Of a stretch of 64,000 bases of DNA, positions 1-10,752 are shown in pieces (position 1 is the stretch's first letter; the number at the start of each line of letters is the position of its first letter). The stretch covers positions 5,580,001 through 5,644,000 of the forward strand of contig NW_024037050.1 in the NCBI RefSeq assembly GCF_015706575.1, written 5' to 3'. The position numbers and the translations under genes are program-made. This DNA is from Patiria miniata. Taxonomy: Eukaryota; Echinodermata; Asteroidea; Valvatida; Asterinidae. Below the pieces are notes generated by a model that had not been told where the DNA came from, ran no database searches, and saw only the letters and a list, made by a program, of their open reading frames with translations.

Positions 1-50
1 GTGGGGGAAAAAATTCACTGATTAAATTACGATGAATTTCCTCTGTTCCA

Positions 51-72
51 TTCTATTGTTTGTATATCACAG
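51..72 (+). promoter_or_regulatory. Predicted splice acceptor of the zinc-finger exon
   Basis: A T/C-rich stretch from about 40 runs into an AG at 71-72. The reading frame that holds all the zinc fingers is open from just after the stop at 19-21, and finger residues begin shortly after 72. The exact intron phase cannot be read without the upstream exon. Confidence 0.6.
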
Positions 73-1497
73 ATAAAACACAGGGACCGATGTCAGTACC
101 GTTGTTTCCAGTGTCGCAACTTCCACTGCCAGCGGGAAAGCCAACTCATGTATCATCTCCTCAAAGTCCACCAGAAGACCACCGTCGCGGAGATCTCCCC
201 GTACCTCAACCCCAATTACCTTCCGGATTACCTGCCCAGCATGGGCGAAATGAACCCAAAGCCGGCTGACGACGGGAGAATGGCTGTCGGCAATAGCACG
301 GTCCCGCAGCGACCCTCACAGGCCAAGCTACGCCAGAACCGACGGTACAGCTCAGCGCCGCAGAAGGCTGTGCTGCAGATTAATCCGACGCCTTGTAAGC
401 TCCTCAGAGCCCCCGCCAACAGTTTCTCCAGCAGCAGTGCTGTCGTCCCCACAGTGTCACCAAGGATGTCACAGTCATTCCACGTCCAGGAGGCAACGAA
501 GTCCAACGTGCCAAGTGCCAGCATGTGGGCAACGGGCAGGAGAAGTTCAGCCGGGGCTCAGTATCGGCGACAGCAGCAAACTACGCGACAGGCCAGCCTG
601 AATGACCTGTCAGAGCACAGTCTGCTGGCTAGCAGCTCCCTGATTGCACCACTGGATGATGGCCCCGAGGTCATAGAAATCATTGAAAATGAGGATGAGG
701 GTGGCGTGACCGCACAGCAGGAGATGCAAAGCAGTAGCGGCATCTATGTTTGCAACCACTGCCTCTCGACATTCCCTGACGAGGATAGCCTTTTGAGCCA
801 CGTCTTGAGTGTCCACCCTGATACCACGACTCTCCAACACTGCGAAACGGCAGAGGAGAGCCCACACCAACAAGATGTCACACACCAAGACAGCATTACG
901 AGTTCCAGCAGTTTCGTGTTCTTTCCCGCAAACCAATCTTCAGCGATGGAGATGTCCCCCACGCCTGTATCCATTTCACAGGATGACTTTGTGGTACCAC
1001 CCGTCGTGAAGCAAGAAGATGGAGCAAGTTCCCAAGTTGGCCAGGAAATTTGGTCTTCCGTGGATGACAAGGTTGCGAGTGATGCCGGGATGCACCGCAG
1101 AGAAAGGCACAGCTCGGAGACACTTCCTGAGAGTGCCTTTGTTAACGTTCAGATCCAGAGGAGCGCAAGTAGATCAAGTCATGACAGCAACTTCAGCCAG
1201 CCAGTGTCGGCAAGGGAGGGCACCCCTCTGCTCAGTATGCCATCGCCCACAACCACACATAGCAATAGGGTCACGGTGTCAACCCAGACTGTTCCATCCT
1301 CAACAGAGAGGGGTGGCGCCAATGTAAACCAGACCAAATATTGCTGTGTTCATTGCAACATCATCTTTCCCGATAATGTGCTCTTCACCATTCACAGAGG
1401 GGCCCATGGGTTCCATTCTCCTTTCGAATGCAACTTCTGTGGCAAGGATTGTGCCAACAAGCATGAATTTGCATCCCATCTGCAAAACTGCTCTTGA
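73..1497 (+). CDS. IKZF-like: Terminal exon of an Ikaros-family (IKZF/Pegasus-like) zinc-finger transcription factor, partial
   Basis: Proteins of this family bind DNA through N-terminal C2H2 fingers and dimerise through two C-terminal fingers, acting in the nucleus. A pyrimidine-rich tract ending in AG at 71-72 gives a plausible splice acceptor, and an in-frame TGA at 19-21 blocks extension upstream. The exon opens with a C2H2 finger (Cys codons 103 and 112, His 154 and 169), so the usual N-terminal fingers must lie on upstream exons outside the window. A second finger is at Cys 751 and 760, His 799 and 814. The last 50 residues form the paired module: Cys 1345 and 1354, His 1393 and 1405, then Cys 1429 and 1438, His 1477 and Cys 1489. 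The phrases LFTIHRGAHGF and PFECNFCG are the Ikaros-family signature, and NVLFTIH with NKHEFASH is closest to Pegasus as I recall it. The linkers are rich in Ser, Gln, Pro and Thr, as expected of a regulatory region. The final ligand is Cys instead of His. Hunchback and TRPS1 carry related C-terminal pairs and are the main alternatives. The stop is TGA at 1495-1497. Confidence 0.82.
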   Translation: MKHRDRCQYRCFQCRNFHCQRESQLMYHLLKVHQKTTVAEISPYLNPNYLPDYLPSMGEMNPKPADDGRMAVGNSTVPQRPSQAKLRQNRRYSSAPQKAVLQINPTPCKLLRAPANSFSSSSAVVPTVSPRMSQSFHVQEATKSNVPSASMWATGRRSSAGAQYRRQQQTTRQASLNDLSEHSLLASSSLIAPLDDGPEVIEIIENEDEGGVTAQQEMQSSSGIYVCNHCLSTFPDEDSLLSHVLSVHPDTTTLQHCETAEESPHQQDVTHQDSITSSSSFVFFPANQSSAMEMSPTPVSISQDDFVVPPVVKQEDGASSQVGQEIWSSVDDKVASDAGMHRRERHSSETLPESAFVNVQIQRSASRSSHDSNFSQPVSAREGTPLLSMPSPTTTHSNRVTVSTQTVPSSTERGGANVNQTKYCCVHCNIIFPDNVLFTIHRGAHGFHSPFECNFCGKDCANKHEFASHLQNCS

Positions 1498-2146
1498 TGT
1501 ACCAAAAGGGACATACATTGTATCTGTGAGCAAATGTGTGCAACAACTTCATTTTTTCGGGGTAACAGTTGATGCAGGTTAACATGTTGCTTCCAATTAA
1601 AAAAATTCACTTTTAATAGAATCTTCAATGTGAAGATTGAAGTAAAGCTGCGAAATTGCTTCCATAACCCAGCCACCCCAACCCTTCAAAAGCCAACTGC
1701 ATATTTTGTTGGAATCTGTTTGAGTGAGAACTGCACTAGTAAACTGATTATGCTTTACATGGGGTCATGTAGGCATACCACTATAATCAGAGAGTCCAAC
1801 AGTTTGGCTGTTGAGTTACCGTAGGGTATTAGATTTTGCAAGCGTGAGGAAGGATCCTAGTAAATCACTCAAGGGGTTGGGGCTAGTACCCAGAAAGTTG
1901 TTGCAGCACTTTCATTTGCTGAAAACAAAATGGCTGTACCCTTGCTCTACCTGATCCTCCATCAATATCTGGCAGCGCTGTCACTGGTTGATTTTGGCCG
2001 ATTTGGTACTTAAACGTTTTGTTCAGGGATGATTTTGATTGATTTGAAGGGATTTGGTACTGAAGCATTTCTATGCACAACTCAAGAGTGATGGATTTTG
2101 GTGGACTTGGGATGTCCCCCAGTGTTTATACACAGGGAGTGCATGT
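1498..2146 (+). other. 3' flank and probable 3' UTR of the zinc-finger gene
   Basis: This AT-rich stretch follows the stop codon and has no coding signal. An ATTAAA hexamer at 1596-1601 is a possible but weak poly(A) signal; no AATAAA is seen close to the stop. A short direct repeat containing GATTTGGTACT occurs near 2008 and 2049. Where the UTR ends cannot be decided from sequence alone. Confidence 0.4.
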
Positions 2147-2615
2147 GCAGGCACTAGGCCTGGGCGAGTAGTGGATTTTTCTACACGAGTACTCGCGAAG
2201 AAATTACTCGTGAGTAGTCGAGTACTCGTGAGTAGTTAACTGAACTTCCATAAAAGCAGAAAAATGATATGACGGGAAGTAACTACATTGTTCAAGCAAA
2301 TAGCGTGCAATTCACCCCACATCCTTCAGCACTAAAATATCCTTACTGTGTGTCGTTTTGAGTCATTTACTTGAATTTTTGTTTTGACGAATGGAATCCT
2401 AGGGAGAGAGCGGTGGAGGGAGTGATTCCCTGTTTGCAGGGGATGTATTAAGCCTTGAACCCTCAACCCTAAATTGCTACTTGCAAGTACCTGCTTCTAC
2501 TCATGTAAGGCAAGTACTGGAGTAGATATGAAAAACCACTAGTAGAACAATGAGAAGCATAAACTACTCACGAGTACTCGGGTAATCAAGTTACTCGCCC
2601 AGGTGTAGCAGTCAC
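2147..2615. mobile_element. hAT-type MITE with 8-bp target-site duplication
   Basis: The element spans 2155-2607. Its left end TAGGCCTGGGCGAGTA matches the reverse complement of its right end, TACACCTGGGCGAGTA, at 14 of 16 positions. The flanks GCAGGCAC (2147-2154) and GCAGTCAC (2608-2615) agree at 7 of 8 bases, the duplication size of hAT transposons. Just inside the ends are further CGAGTACTCG palindromes in both halves. At 453 bp with no transposase frame it is non-autonomous. Confidence 0.85.
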
Positions 2616-3085
2616 ACAAAAAATGTACACATACACATAGATGTACATGTACACAGCTTATCAATTCTGTGAATAATTTTTACATGCAGGTGAACAAGCT
2701 TGCCATGTACCCTTGTGCATCATGAAATACGCAAACCTCTTGATGAGAAGTGCACCGAAGTATGCTCATTTTCATTGACAATATCAATTCCGTAAAGCAC
2801 AACGTGTACATTGTACAAATGTAAAATAAGACTTTTTTTAAATCAGGCTGCTTTACAAATTGTTGGATTGAAACATGACAACTCTTTTTTTTAGCTTTAT
2901 AACATAACCTTTGTCATATGCTGAGATACATACAGTAAGATGTGATCTATAGGTATTGTGTGGAGATTTTTAAATTGCATTCTTTTCTGTGCATGACTCT
3001 GTGCATGGCTAGCAAAAGCTTTTAAGAATAATTGTCATAAAACAGAAAACAGTAAATATAGGAATTTTAAATATTGTACTCCAAG
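2616..3085. other. AT-rich non-coding spacer
   Basis: The interval contains TGTACATGTACA-like palindromic stretches near 2640 and nothing that looks coding, structural RNA or repeat-bounded. Confidence 0.5.
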
Positions 3086-3579
3086 TACAAGGTGGTGCAA
3101 AAGGAAGGGAACCCACTTTTGACAGCAATTTTCACCTTCTTGTTGGGCATATTTCAAAATTTAATTTTTTAATGGTATTAAAATATTGATCTTTAAACAT
3201 AAGTGACGAAAAACTGATTGTAAATGCATATTTTGTCTCTGAGATATGGTAGTTTAAAAATTTCATGTTCCAAACCTGTTTGTCCACGGACGGCTTTATT
3301 CCATCCACTTGACTGAGCTCCGGAGCTTGATTTGAAGACAAAAAACACTATACTAGACTTACACGTGGACAACAGTGATTTTGGTGACTTGTATTCAAAT
3401 TAGCATAATAATGCTATTCTTGCGATTAAATAGATTTTTTGAAGATTTTTTTTTCACAGTTTTTTTTTTTCACCACGTTTGAAGAGCTATACTTCACTGC
3501 ATTATAAAAGGAAATTAGTTCAAATGAGTTAAGTAAGTAGGGTCAAAAGTGGGTTTCCATCTTCTTGCACAACCCTGTA
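3086..3579. mobile_element. mariner-type MITE flanked by TA
   Basis: The element 3088-3577 is flanked by TA on both sides (3086-3087 and 3578-3579). Its terminal inverted repeats are about 36 bp: one begins CAAGGTGGTGCAA, the other CAGGGTTGTGCAA on the opposite strand, and both end in CCCACTTTTGAC. TA duplication with inverted repeats is diagnostic of the IS630-Tc1-mariner group. The 490-bp body encodes no transposase, so it depends on one elsewhere. Confidence 0.82.
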
Positions 3580-3669
3580 CGTGTATTTTGACAGTCTCTA
3601 GAAGACAAACTCAACTTTGTCCTCCTTCAGATACACCAAATTTAAACTGGGACCACAGTTATATAATTA

Positions 3670-3965
3670 TTGTAAATTATTTTCTGGTAATGAAACCAAA
3701 GATTCCTCGAAAGCGCCCTATGCACTGTAGCTCACAGGCCTGAAAAAAAACCCGTAAAGTGAAGAAAATGAAAAGAAATGACAGTTTTAGAGGTGGGAGG
3801 AAAACCCCAGAAGAATATTCTGGGCGGAACCCTACAGAATCAGGCAGGGACTGAAAACCCAATCCACATGTGGCCCAGGGCAGGAATCGAACCTGGGCCA
3901 TAGAGGTGGAAGGCGAGGAAAGAAACTACTGCACGAACCTGACTCCCTGCGGCAACCTGACTTTG
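3670..3965 (-). mobile_element. tRNA-derived SINE, minus strand
   Basis: On the minus strand a perfect RNA polymerase III B box (GGTTCGATTCC, 3883-3893) lies downstream of an A-box-like TTCGTGCAGTAG (3926-3937), a spacing normal for a tRNA-like promoter. The following unit, with phrases such as GGGTTTTCAGTCCCTGCC and GGTTTTCCTCCCACCTC, resembles the body of SINEs I recall from echinoderm genomes. Cloverleaf pairing is poor, so this is not a functional tRNA gene. The boundaries are approximate. Confidence 0.72.
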
Positions 3966-4012
3966 ACGTGTGACTCCTCCGTTGTATGAATGTGAAACTA
4001 AATGTGGTCCAG

Positions 4013-4562
4013 CACTGAACACGGGTAGAAATTATCCATGTGGGAGTTTACAGATTTGTTTTCTAGGAAAACACAGTATCTATAATCTACCAACGTATCC
4101 TCTACAGATAAGCATTTATAACTTCCTGTTATAAAAAAAACCTGTTCTTTGAATCATTTTAAAAACCATGAAATGCAAATTAACAAATTGGTCGCAATTG
4201 CCAAACCACAAAACTTTCGTTAGTAAATGTCAGCAGCTTGCCAGGTTGTTTGTTTGGTTTGTATGAATTAATTTCATATTAGCGAAACGTTTATTTTACT
4301 GGTTTCCCCCGATAATCCCAGAACAAACGGACCAAAATGTCAAGTGAATACCTCTGACTGTTTTTCGGAAATCGTTTAGAGTTGGTTTCAATTAACATGT
4401 TTATTATTCATGAACTTCTCCGAAGTTGTTGTTCCGTTATTTGCTTCAACCTGAACTTTAAGACAGTACAGTTAAATTTGTGTTTCCGAGTACCATTGTT
4501 GATTGAACTGTTTTGGTTTATTTACCAAAATCATCAGAACAAGGATTAGAGTGTCTAAACCG
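4013..4562. other. AT-rich non-coding spacer
   Basis: No coding frame, repeat boundary or structured RNA could be recognised in this interval. Confidence 0.4.
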
Positions 4563-5000
4563 TAGGGGCGATTCCACGGTTACTCACGTTACATTTTTGA
4601 TGTATATGTACTTTTGAGTTTCCTTGGGCTGCAATCACCTTACTGAAAAGGTTTAATAACTGTTATCCCCATGGTAGATAGAGTAGACCTAGACCTACCT
4701 AAGCACCAAAGATGACATCCAGAAAAATGTGTTATGTATGATAAACAAGACGCACAAAATCGGTTACTCACGTTACATTTTCGGACGTGCATAAAAAGCA
4801 AACATGCTTTGATCAAAAAGTGTCCTCATACAGGCAACCTGTGGAAATTTCTTTCAAATGAATAAAAGACCAAGGTTTAGGTCTACTCTTTCTACCATGG
4901 GGATAACAGTTATTAAACCTTTTCAGTAAGGTAATTACAGCCCAAGGAAACTCAAAAGTACATCAAAAATGTAACGTGAGTAACCGTGGAATTGCCCGTA
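4563..5000. mobile_element. Foldback MITE with ~130-bp inverted arms
   Basis: The left arm (about 4565-4695) and the right arm (about 4870-4998) are inverted copies with only scattered differences; both contain CGGTTACTCACGTTACAT. TA at 4563-4564 and 4999-5000 would fit a mariner-like duplication. A shorter extra copy of the same motif sits in the spacer near 4760-4780, pointing to internal rearrangement. No protein is encoded. Confidence 0.85.
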
Positions 5001-5235
5001 GACCTCCTTTGTGGTTTCTTGTTGTGTTGTTGTGTTGTTTTTCTTTATGAACCAGAAGGCATAAAATGTTTCAGTATGTGCCAAAATTCTCGCCTCAATG
5101 GATGTAACTTATTGGACAGATGTAACTTGTAAATGGGTCATTCTAGAAATTTAGGATCCAAATTCTGACATTTTCCTGTCTCTGTTACACTTACATGTAC
5201 CTCTGAGCTTTGTAATTTGCACTTTTTAGGTATCA

Positions 5236-5488
5236 TTAAAGGGAATATACAACATTTGCTTTTGCTGTAATTTTCAGAAAAAGGATGGATTTGGGGGTTA
5301 GTATTTTATAGCAAATATAGTGTCACTGACTTGTTTGAAGTTCTGTGTTCGTAGATGCTGGAAAAAACTAAGAAAAACTATCAAGTTCCTGTAGTCTGGT
5401 TCCCTGAACTCACTTAAGATGAAACAGCAATTTATAGACGTCGGACTATAGGGTCAGGGAACCAGTCTAGCTGGCTTGTACTCGTTCA
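5236..5488. repeat. Dispersed hairpin repeat, copy 1 (truncated)
   Basis: This begins with TTAAAGGGAATATACAAC and shares its course with 12092-12552, including GATGGATTTGGGGG and CAGTCTAGCTGGCTTGTA. It contains a perfect 16-bp inverted pair, TAGTCTGGTTCCCTGA at 5392-5407 and its complement at 5454-5469. The matching right terminus seen in the other copy is absent here, so the element is cut short or diverged. Confidence 0.75.
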
Positions 5489-5723
5489 AAATACATGTCG
5501 GATGTAACAGGGACAGGGACAAAAGTGGACCCCATATTTATTGTATTCCATGCAGTGTGTTCTCATATATTTTTTTGTCTAGTATACATGTACATAATTT
5601 GTGAACTGACAGTATTAGTGTCTCATTATTTCCAGTGATGCACAAACAGTGCTTAGATCTGCATTCTTATGGCCATAAGTGCATGATGTGTGTTGAGCGA
5701 AAGTTCTGTTATTTCCGTGAGAT

Positions 5724-6209
5724 TTAAAGTTACAGTCCATCATTTGCAGCTATCCAAAAAGTATCTGACGTAATTATTGTTGAAAAACATACTTGTTGAA
5801 AGATAGTAAGGGGGCTAAACTCCCTGTGAAATTATTCTTTCTGGCATGCTGTCATTTTGAAGGAATCAACGAAAGAAATCCTTTCCAACGGTGTGTCTAT
5901 AGACGCACCGTTGAAAATTTCGGTTACAAATTCGTATTTTTTTTATTCGGCGAAGCGCGCAAGCGTTGACACGACGCACACGCATGCACGGTTGTTTTAA
6001 TTCGTTGGTTCAGTGCTCGACATTGCATAGCTGCAATCGACTATTTGAAATCGAGATCCTGGAATGTTGTTTTTCTCGAAATATACAGCTGAAGCCGAGC
6101 TGAAATTTCATCAGGTTAGTTGTTCAGCACCCTGCTTTAGATTGTGAGCACATTTGTTGCTTCAAACGAACAAAATTCACAGCTTACAAATGATGGACTG
6201 TACCTTTAA
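5724..6209. mobile_element. TTTAAA-ended MITE, copy 1
   Basis: The ends are inverted: TTTAAAGTTACAGTCCATCA at the left and TGATGGACTGTACCTTTAA at the right. The interior segment with GTGAAATTATTCT, GGCATGCTGTCATTTT and TTTCCAACG recurs at 20144-20570 and 29577-30158, so these belong to one family. No transposase frame is present. Confidence 0.78.
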
Positions 6210-8800
6210 GGGAATATGTAAGCACATTGAAAAAGGGTATGAATGCGTGAGTAACCAACAAGCTGTGCACTTTTCCATACTTAATCTACATTCTACATTT
6301 AGTTATCCTACATTTTGTATATTTTAACATAACATTTTGTATGTGAGTGTCAATGGCGGCAGGATTGTGAGTCTTTTGCATGCCACTTTTAAAATCTTGA
6401 TAAACTAAGTGAGTCGAGTGTAGAAATGTTTGCATATTTTACTTACTAGACATGTTTGCATGTTCCAGTATTTTTTACCAAAAAAAAAAAAGATTACCTG
6501 AAATTTTAAAGCTGTTTTTTGAGTTTGTTCTCTTAAAAAAAGGTGGTGTATGAACCTGTAGAGTTAGGTTCACTCCCCTTCCCCCGGAATTTAGAAAGCC
6601 TGGGCTGATAAAAATTCTATAAATAAAAGACACCCTTTGTTGTGTAAAGAGCGCCCTCACTGCTGACATTTTTTTTGCTCCGTAATAATAGTCTGGATTT
6701 TCTTTTGGAAAGATTTGGGGTACAAAGAGATCTTTTGAACTTTCAACTTTTGGGAAATTATGGAAATTGTACTACTTCTTTGAGGAGGGGTGAGATGCAA
6801 ACTGCTAATTTCAAGAAAATGTTTTGAAACTCGTTGGCTTCCTGACGAGACAACAGAGATTTTCGGCAGTTTATGGGGGGGGGGGGGGTATGACTAGGAT
6901 ATTAGGACTGTAGTAAATGCGAAGACGGACACGGAAGAATTCATCCCCGGTCATCTGGCCGGATTCAGGATGTTGGCCGACATCGGAAACGATAATTGTT
7001 TTTCCACTGAAAGTAGAAAGAAAAGGTATCCTTGAAATATGTCCTTGATTTTATGACTGATTCCAGGAAACGCAAACAAATAGTTTCCGTGTCGATAACT
7101 TGCACCGCCTGATATGACGAGAAGTATTTCAGGTGATTTTTTTCAGCAGAGAATGGGCTACCTTACACGTCAAAGCAAGTCTGATTTGTCTCGTTGAAAG
7201 GTGAAAATATTCAGATTAGTTTCTAATAATCCTTGAAGCAAACACAATATGTCAAAAGAGAGGGCGCTATTGCAAAAAATGCTAGTCCAGTTTGACGCAG
7301 TAAGGATTCGAGTTCAGTCAAACCAACAGCGCGCGGTACGTGGAGCGAAGTCATAAACATAATAATTGGGTAAACCGGGATTAAATCTATAACTTCCAAC
7401 CAAAAAATTGGTCTTTTTTCGGGCTATTTTTATCAACTGTGGTAAGAACGGAATGCTGGGTGCTCAAATATGCAGGCAGCAGTGTGGGTATACCGCGGAA
7501 TCAACGGGTTTAGGTGGGTGGGGGAGGGGTATATAAAGGGCCAAGACAAAGTTAGTGGGTGGGGCAAAGATTCCCCTGTTGTTGTTTTTCGGTAGGCTGC
7601 AAACTATTCCTTAAAAAAAAAAGAAGCGTCATTCGCCGCATTAAGCGCTGTTCATGATTACAAATACGCACCGATCTCCCAAATATTTTCTCCTGTAAAA
7701 AAAAAGGACGAACAAAGCGCGCGATCTTGGACACTAGAGGACAATAAATGGCGCTATTCCTGGCGAAACGTTTGCCGACAGGACGACGATTTTGCCGACA
7801 AAAACGATTCATTTGGGAGGCGGCGTGACCTCCCACACATCCTCTAGCGCTAGCAATGCCTGTGCTCGTACCATCACATATTTTGTTGGGGCAACGCGAG
7901 TATTCTGGTCCATGCTCGCAAAGCAGAAGAACTCAGGATCACCTATTGTTATTTTCAACGAAATGTATGTCTCTAAGAAAGGAAAGAGGTCATCATCACC
8001 AGCATCCTTATTAGGTTCTGGCGCCCTCTTTTGTCCTTAATCTTGATTTTTTTTTTAAATGCCCGCTTGCCTTGCTTTATTACAATCTGTAATCCCCTTC
8101 ACAATGATTACGAGGTGTTTTCGTCAGACTGCTTTTTTACGAACAATTACAAGCTTGGTCAGGACTTAAGCAACCTCGTCCCCAGTGCTTACTTATTTCC
8201 AACCTCGTTTCCAATAGTAAGCCCTCATAGCAAACTTTCTTCCTGATTCGATACCGCAATTTGCTGGTAATGGATTTATATCGTGCAGTTGGTGTTGTTA
8301 TTTCCAACGTGCATTACGTGTTTTCACGATTATTGTAATTATAACGTCCACGCCTTCTCAAAAATACTTCTTTCCTTTCCAGTTTGCTCATATTAATATG
8401 AAATGTGATACTGCATGTTGGCGGGCCAGATTGTAACATTTGCCTGTTCGGTTGTTTGTCTTCCGCAATGTTCCCCGCGGAGGAGTATTGTCATGGTATT
8501 CCACATGTCACGTTTGCTTACTTGCTGCAACAAAGACTGCCACCTATTATCCGATTGTGTCAAATATCGTCTACTTTGAACAGCGCCTCTAATAGTCAGA
8601 CGGCTCCCTCTACCCCCCCCCCTTTTCGATTTGGCAACGGCAAGCTGACAACGAAACATTCTTGCTACCTCCCCCCCCCCCCCCCAGCAAAATCCTATAT
8701 TCTATCGCTGCTAGCGGGGGTAGCAATGATGACGTTTCCGATGTTTGGGCCATTATAGCGTGACTCTGTCGTTTAGAACTCATGGCACTGATAAATGCTT
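6210..8800. other. Non-coding region with G/C homopolymers and an isolated TATA box
   Basis: Open frames here are short and overlap one another on both strands without family similarity. Visible features are an A-run near 6480, G14 at 6875-6888, a TATATAAA at 7530-7537, a C10 run near 8613-8622 and C15 at 8671-8685. Confidence 0.5.
7526..7560 (+). promoter_or_regulatory. Possible TATA-box core promoter
   Basis: TATATAAAGGG at 7530-7540 sits directly after a G-rich stretch, an arrangement that fits a strong TATA box with GC-rich flank. No recognisable exon follows, so this is only a candidate. Confidence 0.25.
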
Positions 8801-9083
8801 GAAATCAGAAGCGGATCTAGAGGGGAGCGCCCCCACCCGTTCAGTCGCTGACTAATGTTATACTAAAAAAAGGGGCTAACAATAATACACGGAATGCTTA
8901 AGTTCCTAAACTTATTCTGGAATTACCTTAGAAGGCAAGAGAAATTATCGGTGGATTTATAACATTTTCTGGGGGCATACCTCCGGGCCCCTAGCAAGGT
9001 ACCTCCGGACCCCCCTAGCACGCACGCCTTAGATTCAACCCCCCCCCCTTGTTTTTCTGAAAGCTAGATCCACCCCTGGAAGT
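8801..9083. mobile_element. GGCGGATC-family MITE (hAT-like), complete copy
   Basis: The ends CAGAAGCGGATCTAG (from 8806) and CTAGATCCACCCCTG (to 9078) are inverted repeats. The flanks GAAAT (8801-8805) and GAAGT (9079-9083) agree at 4 of 5 bases. The interior with TTCAGTCGCTGACTA and AAGTTCCTAAA is shared with copies at 10753, 13718 and 54414. At 273 bp it is non-autonomous. Confidence 0.8.
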
Positions 9084-9237
9084 CGTGGTATATTAGGGAG
9101 GGGCACGGACGAGGGGGCAGCTGGGGGTCCCTTCCTCTCAGATCATGGCGAACTTACCAATAGCAATCATAGCACTTTGTATATATTTTTAAATGATCAA
9201 ACCTATTGATGGCTCACCAGAAACCACAAGCTCCTCT

Positions 9238-9550
9238 CTGCATACCAGTGGCGCACCCAGGATTTGGCTTGGGGAGGGGGCTTAACATATTTTTTTTCAA
9301 AAAATGTTTACCCAAAACTTTTGGCCGCAGAAAAAAATTGGTGGTTTTTTTTTTTTGGGGGGGGGGGGGACGGACTATTTTGACGTTGGTGGCGCCATTT
9401 ATTATAAAACCCTATTACACCCCTATTATACCACTCGAAAATAGGCCACACATTACATATCACCATGGTCAAATCGTGGGACTAAAAAAGAAAATTGACA
9501 ACCTCTTGGGGGAGCCCCCCCCCCCCCTTGGGTGCGCCACTGCTGCATAC
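9238..9550. mobile_element. hAT MITE with perfect 8-bp duplication
   Basis: The 297-bp element (9246-9542) is bordered by identical CTGCATAC copies at 9238-9245 and 9543-9550. Its ends, CAGTGGCGCACCCAGG and CTTGGGTGCGCCACTG, are inverted repeats of a typical hAT form. A G12-13 run and C-rich tract lie inside. The exact duplication suggests a recent insertion. A relative of one end lies at 17755-17891. Confidence 0.92.
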
Positions 9551-10752
9551 AATTGGATCTGAGTTAACCCACCGCTTGAAATGCACGCACACCGTATAAG
9601 AGCACGCTTGTTTTCCATCGCAGCATCTTGAAACTCGACAGAAATCTTCAATCTCCGTATTGCATAATGAAAATCGGAATAACAAAACAAAATTGCTCTT
9701 GGATTCAAGAGTGCAATTAAAGGTCTAAATCCATTTTGAAACTTGGTATCGACTTATGAATTGTTCGAAATCATTTTAGCGCCTCGGCCTCTCACGAAAT
9801 TAGCGGAAATGGTTCCGACTGAAGGATTATCTTTCTCTTCCGCGCGCTTGTAATACATCATTACCTGTACAATAATTTTGAGCCGCATCCCAGCTTTTTT
9901 CCTTTCATTTTAAACCTTGCAGGTTAACAAAAACTGACCCCCGCCGCGCGTTTGAGCTAAATTGCCGGCAATTTGTTAAGCCATAATTGCAGCGAGGTTT
10001 GAATTAAAGTAATAAATGGAGGAAGCAAAAGTGTTTGAGCCTGCGAACCTGAGCCTGTATAACTCCAGCAAGAGTGGTAGATTTGATAATTGGCCACACT
10101 TAAAAAATGATTCTTTTCTTTTTTTCTTTCTTTCATGGATGTGATTGTACGTCGGTTCATCAAGGCTCATGCCGCGTGATTACGATTTACAAAACACTAG
10201 CCTATAGTATATAGCGCGGCAGAATTGTCTCACTATATATTGTAATTGATGTCACGTCGAGTGGTCTTGCCGCGCACAGCTAAAAAACAAAAAAACTGAT
10301 AAATTATTTTAGAGGGGATTTTACACGGCAATTAAGGATCCTTGGAAGATGCAAGATTTAGTTGTTTGTTCCTGTCTCTCTTCTTTGTTAATGTCCGTGG
10401 GAATGATTCTTGCTCACAGGGTACTTTTGCACCTCTTCACGGTTTTCTTCAACTGGAAATGCTTCATAAGTCAGTTTCGGCTTTTTATAGGGAGTATCAT
10501 AAATAACCAAGACTTGTACACAAAGAAAAAAGACAACAATAACCCTCCCATAACCCAATATGAAAAAAACTCTCTGTTTAATTTCTGCTAATCCTACGAA
10601 ATCGTTTTAAGCATTTTGCGACAAGAAAATTCGGTCAAGAAATGGTAGTAAAAGCATTTGAATAGGGAGACACTAATGCCTCCCCACACTAATGACAAGT
10701 GTCTCCTTCATGTAAAATTAAAATGTACAAAGTGCATGTTTCTCCATAAAAC
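9551..10752. other. Non-coding spacer
   Basis: Only a T/C-rich tract near 10105-10135 stands out. No coding or RNA feature is recognised. Confidence 0.45.

Noticed and set aside
3132..3341. 69-codon minus-strand frame within the mariner MITE
   Set aside because: It is too short and shows none of the mariner transposase motifs.
3883..3956. Possible tRNA gene on the minus strand
   Set aside because: The B box is perfect but arms do not pair as a cloverleaf, and a SINE body follows.
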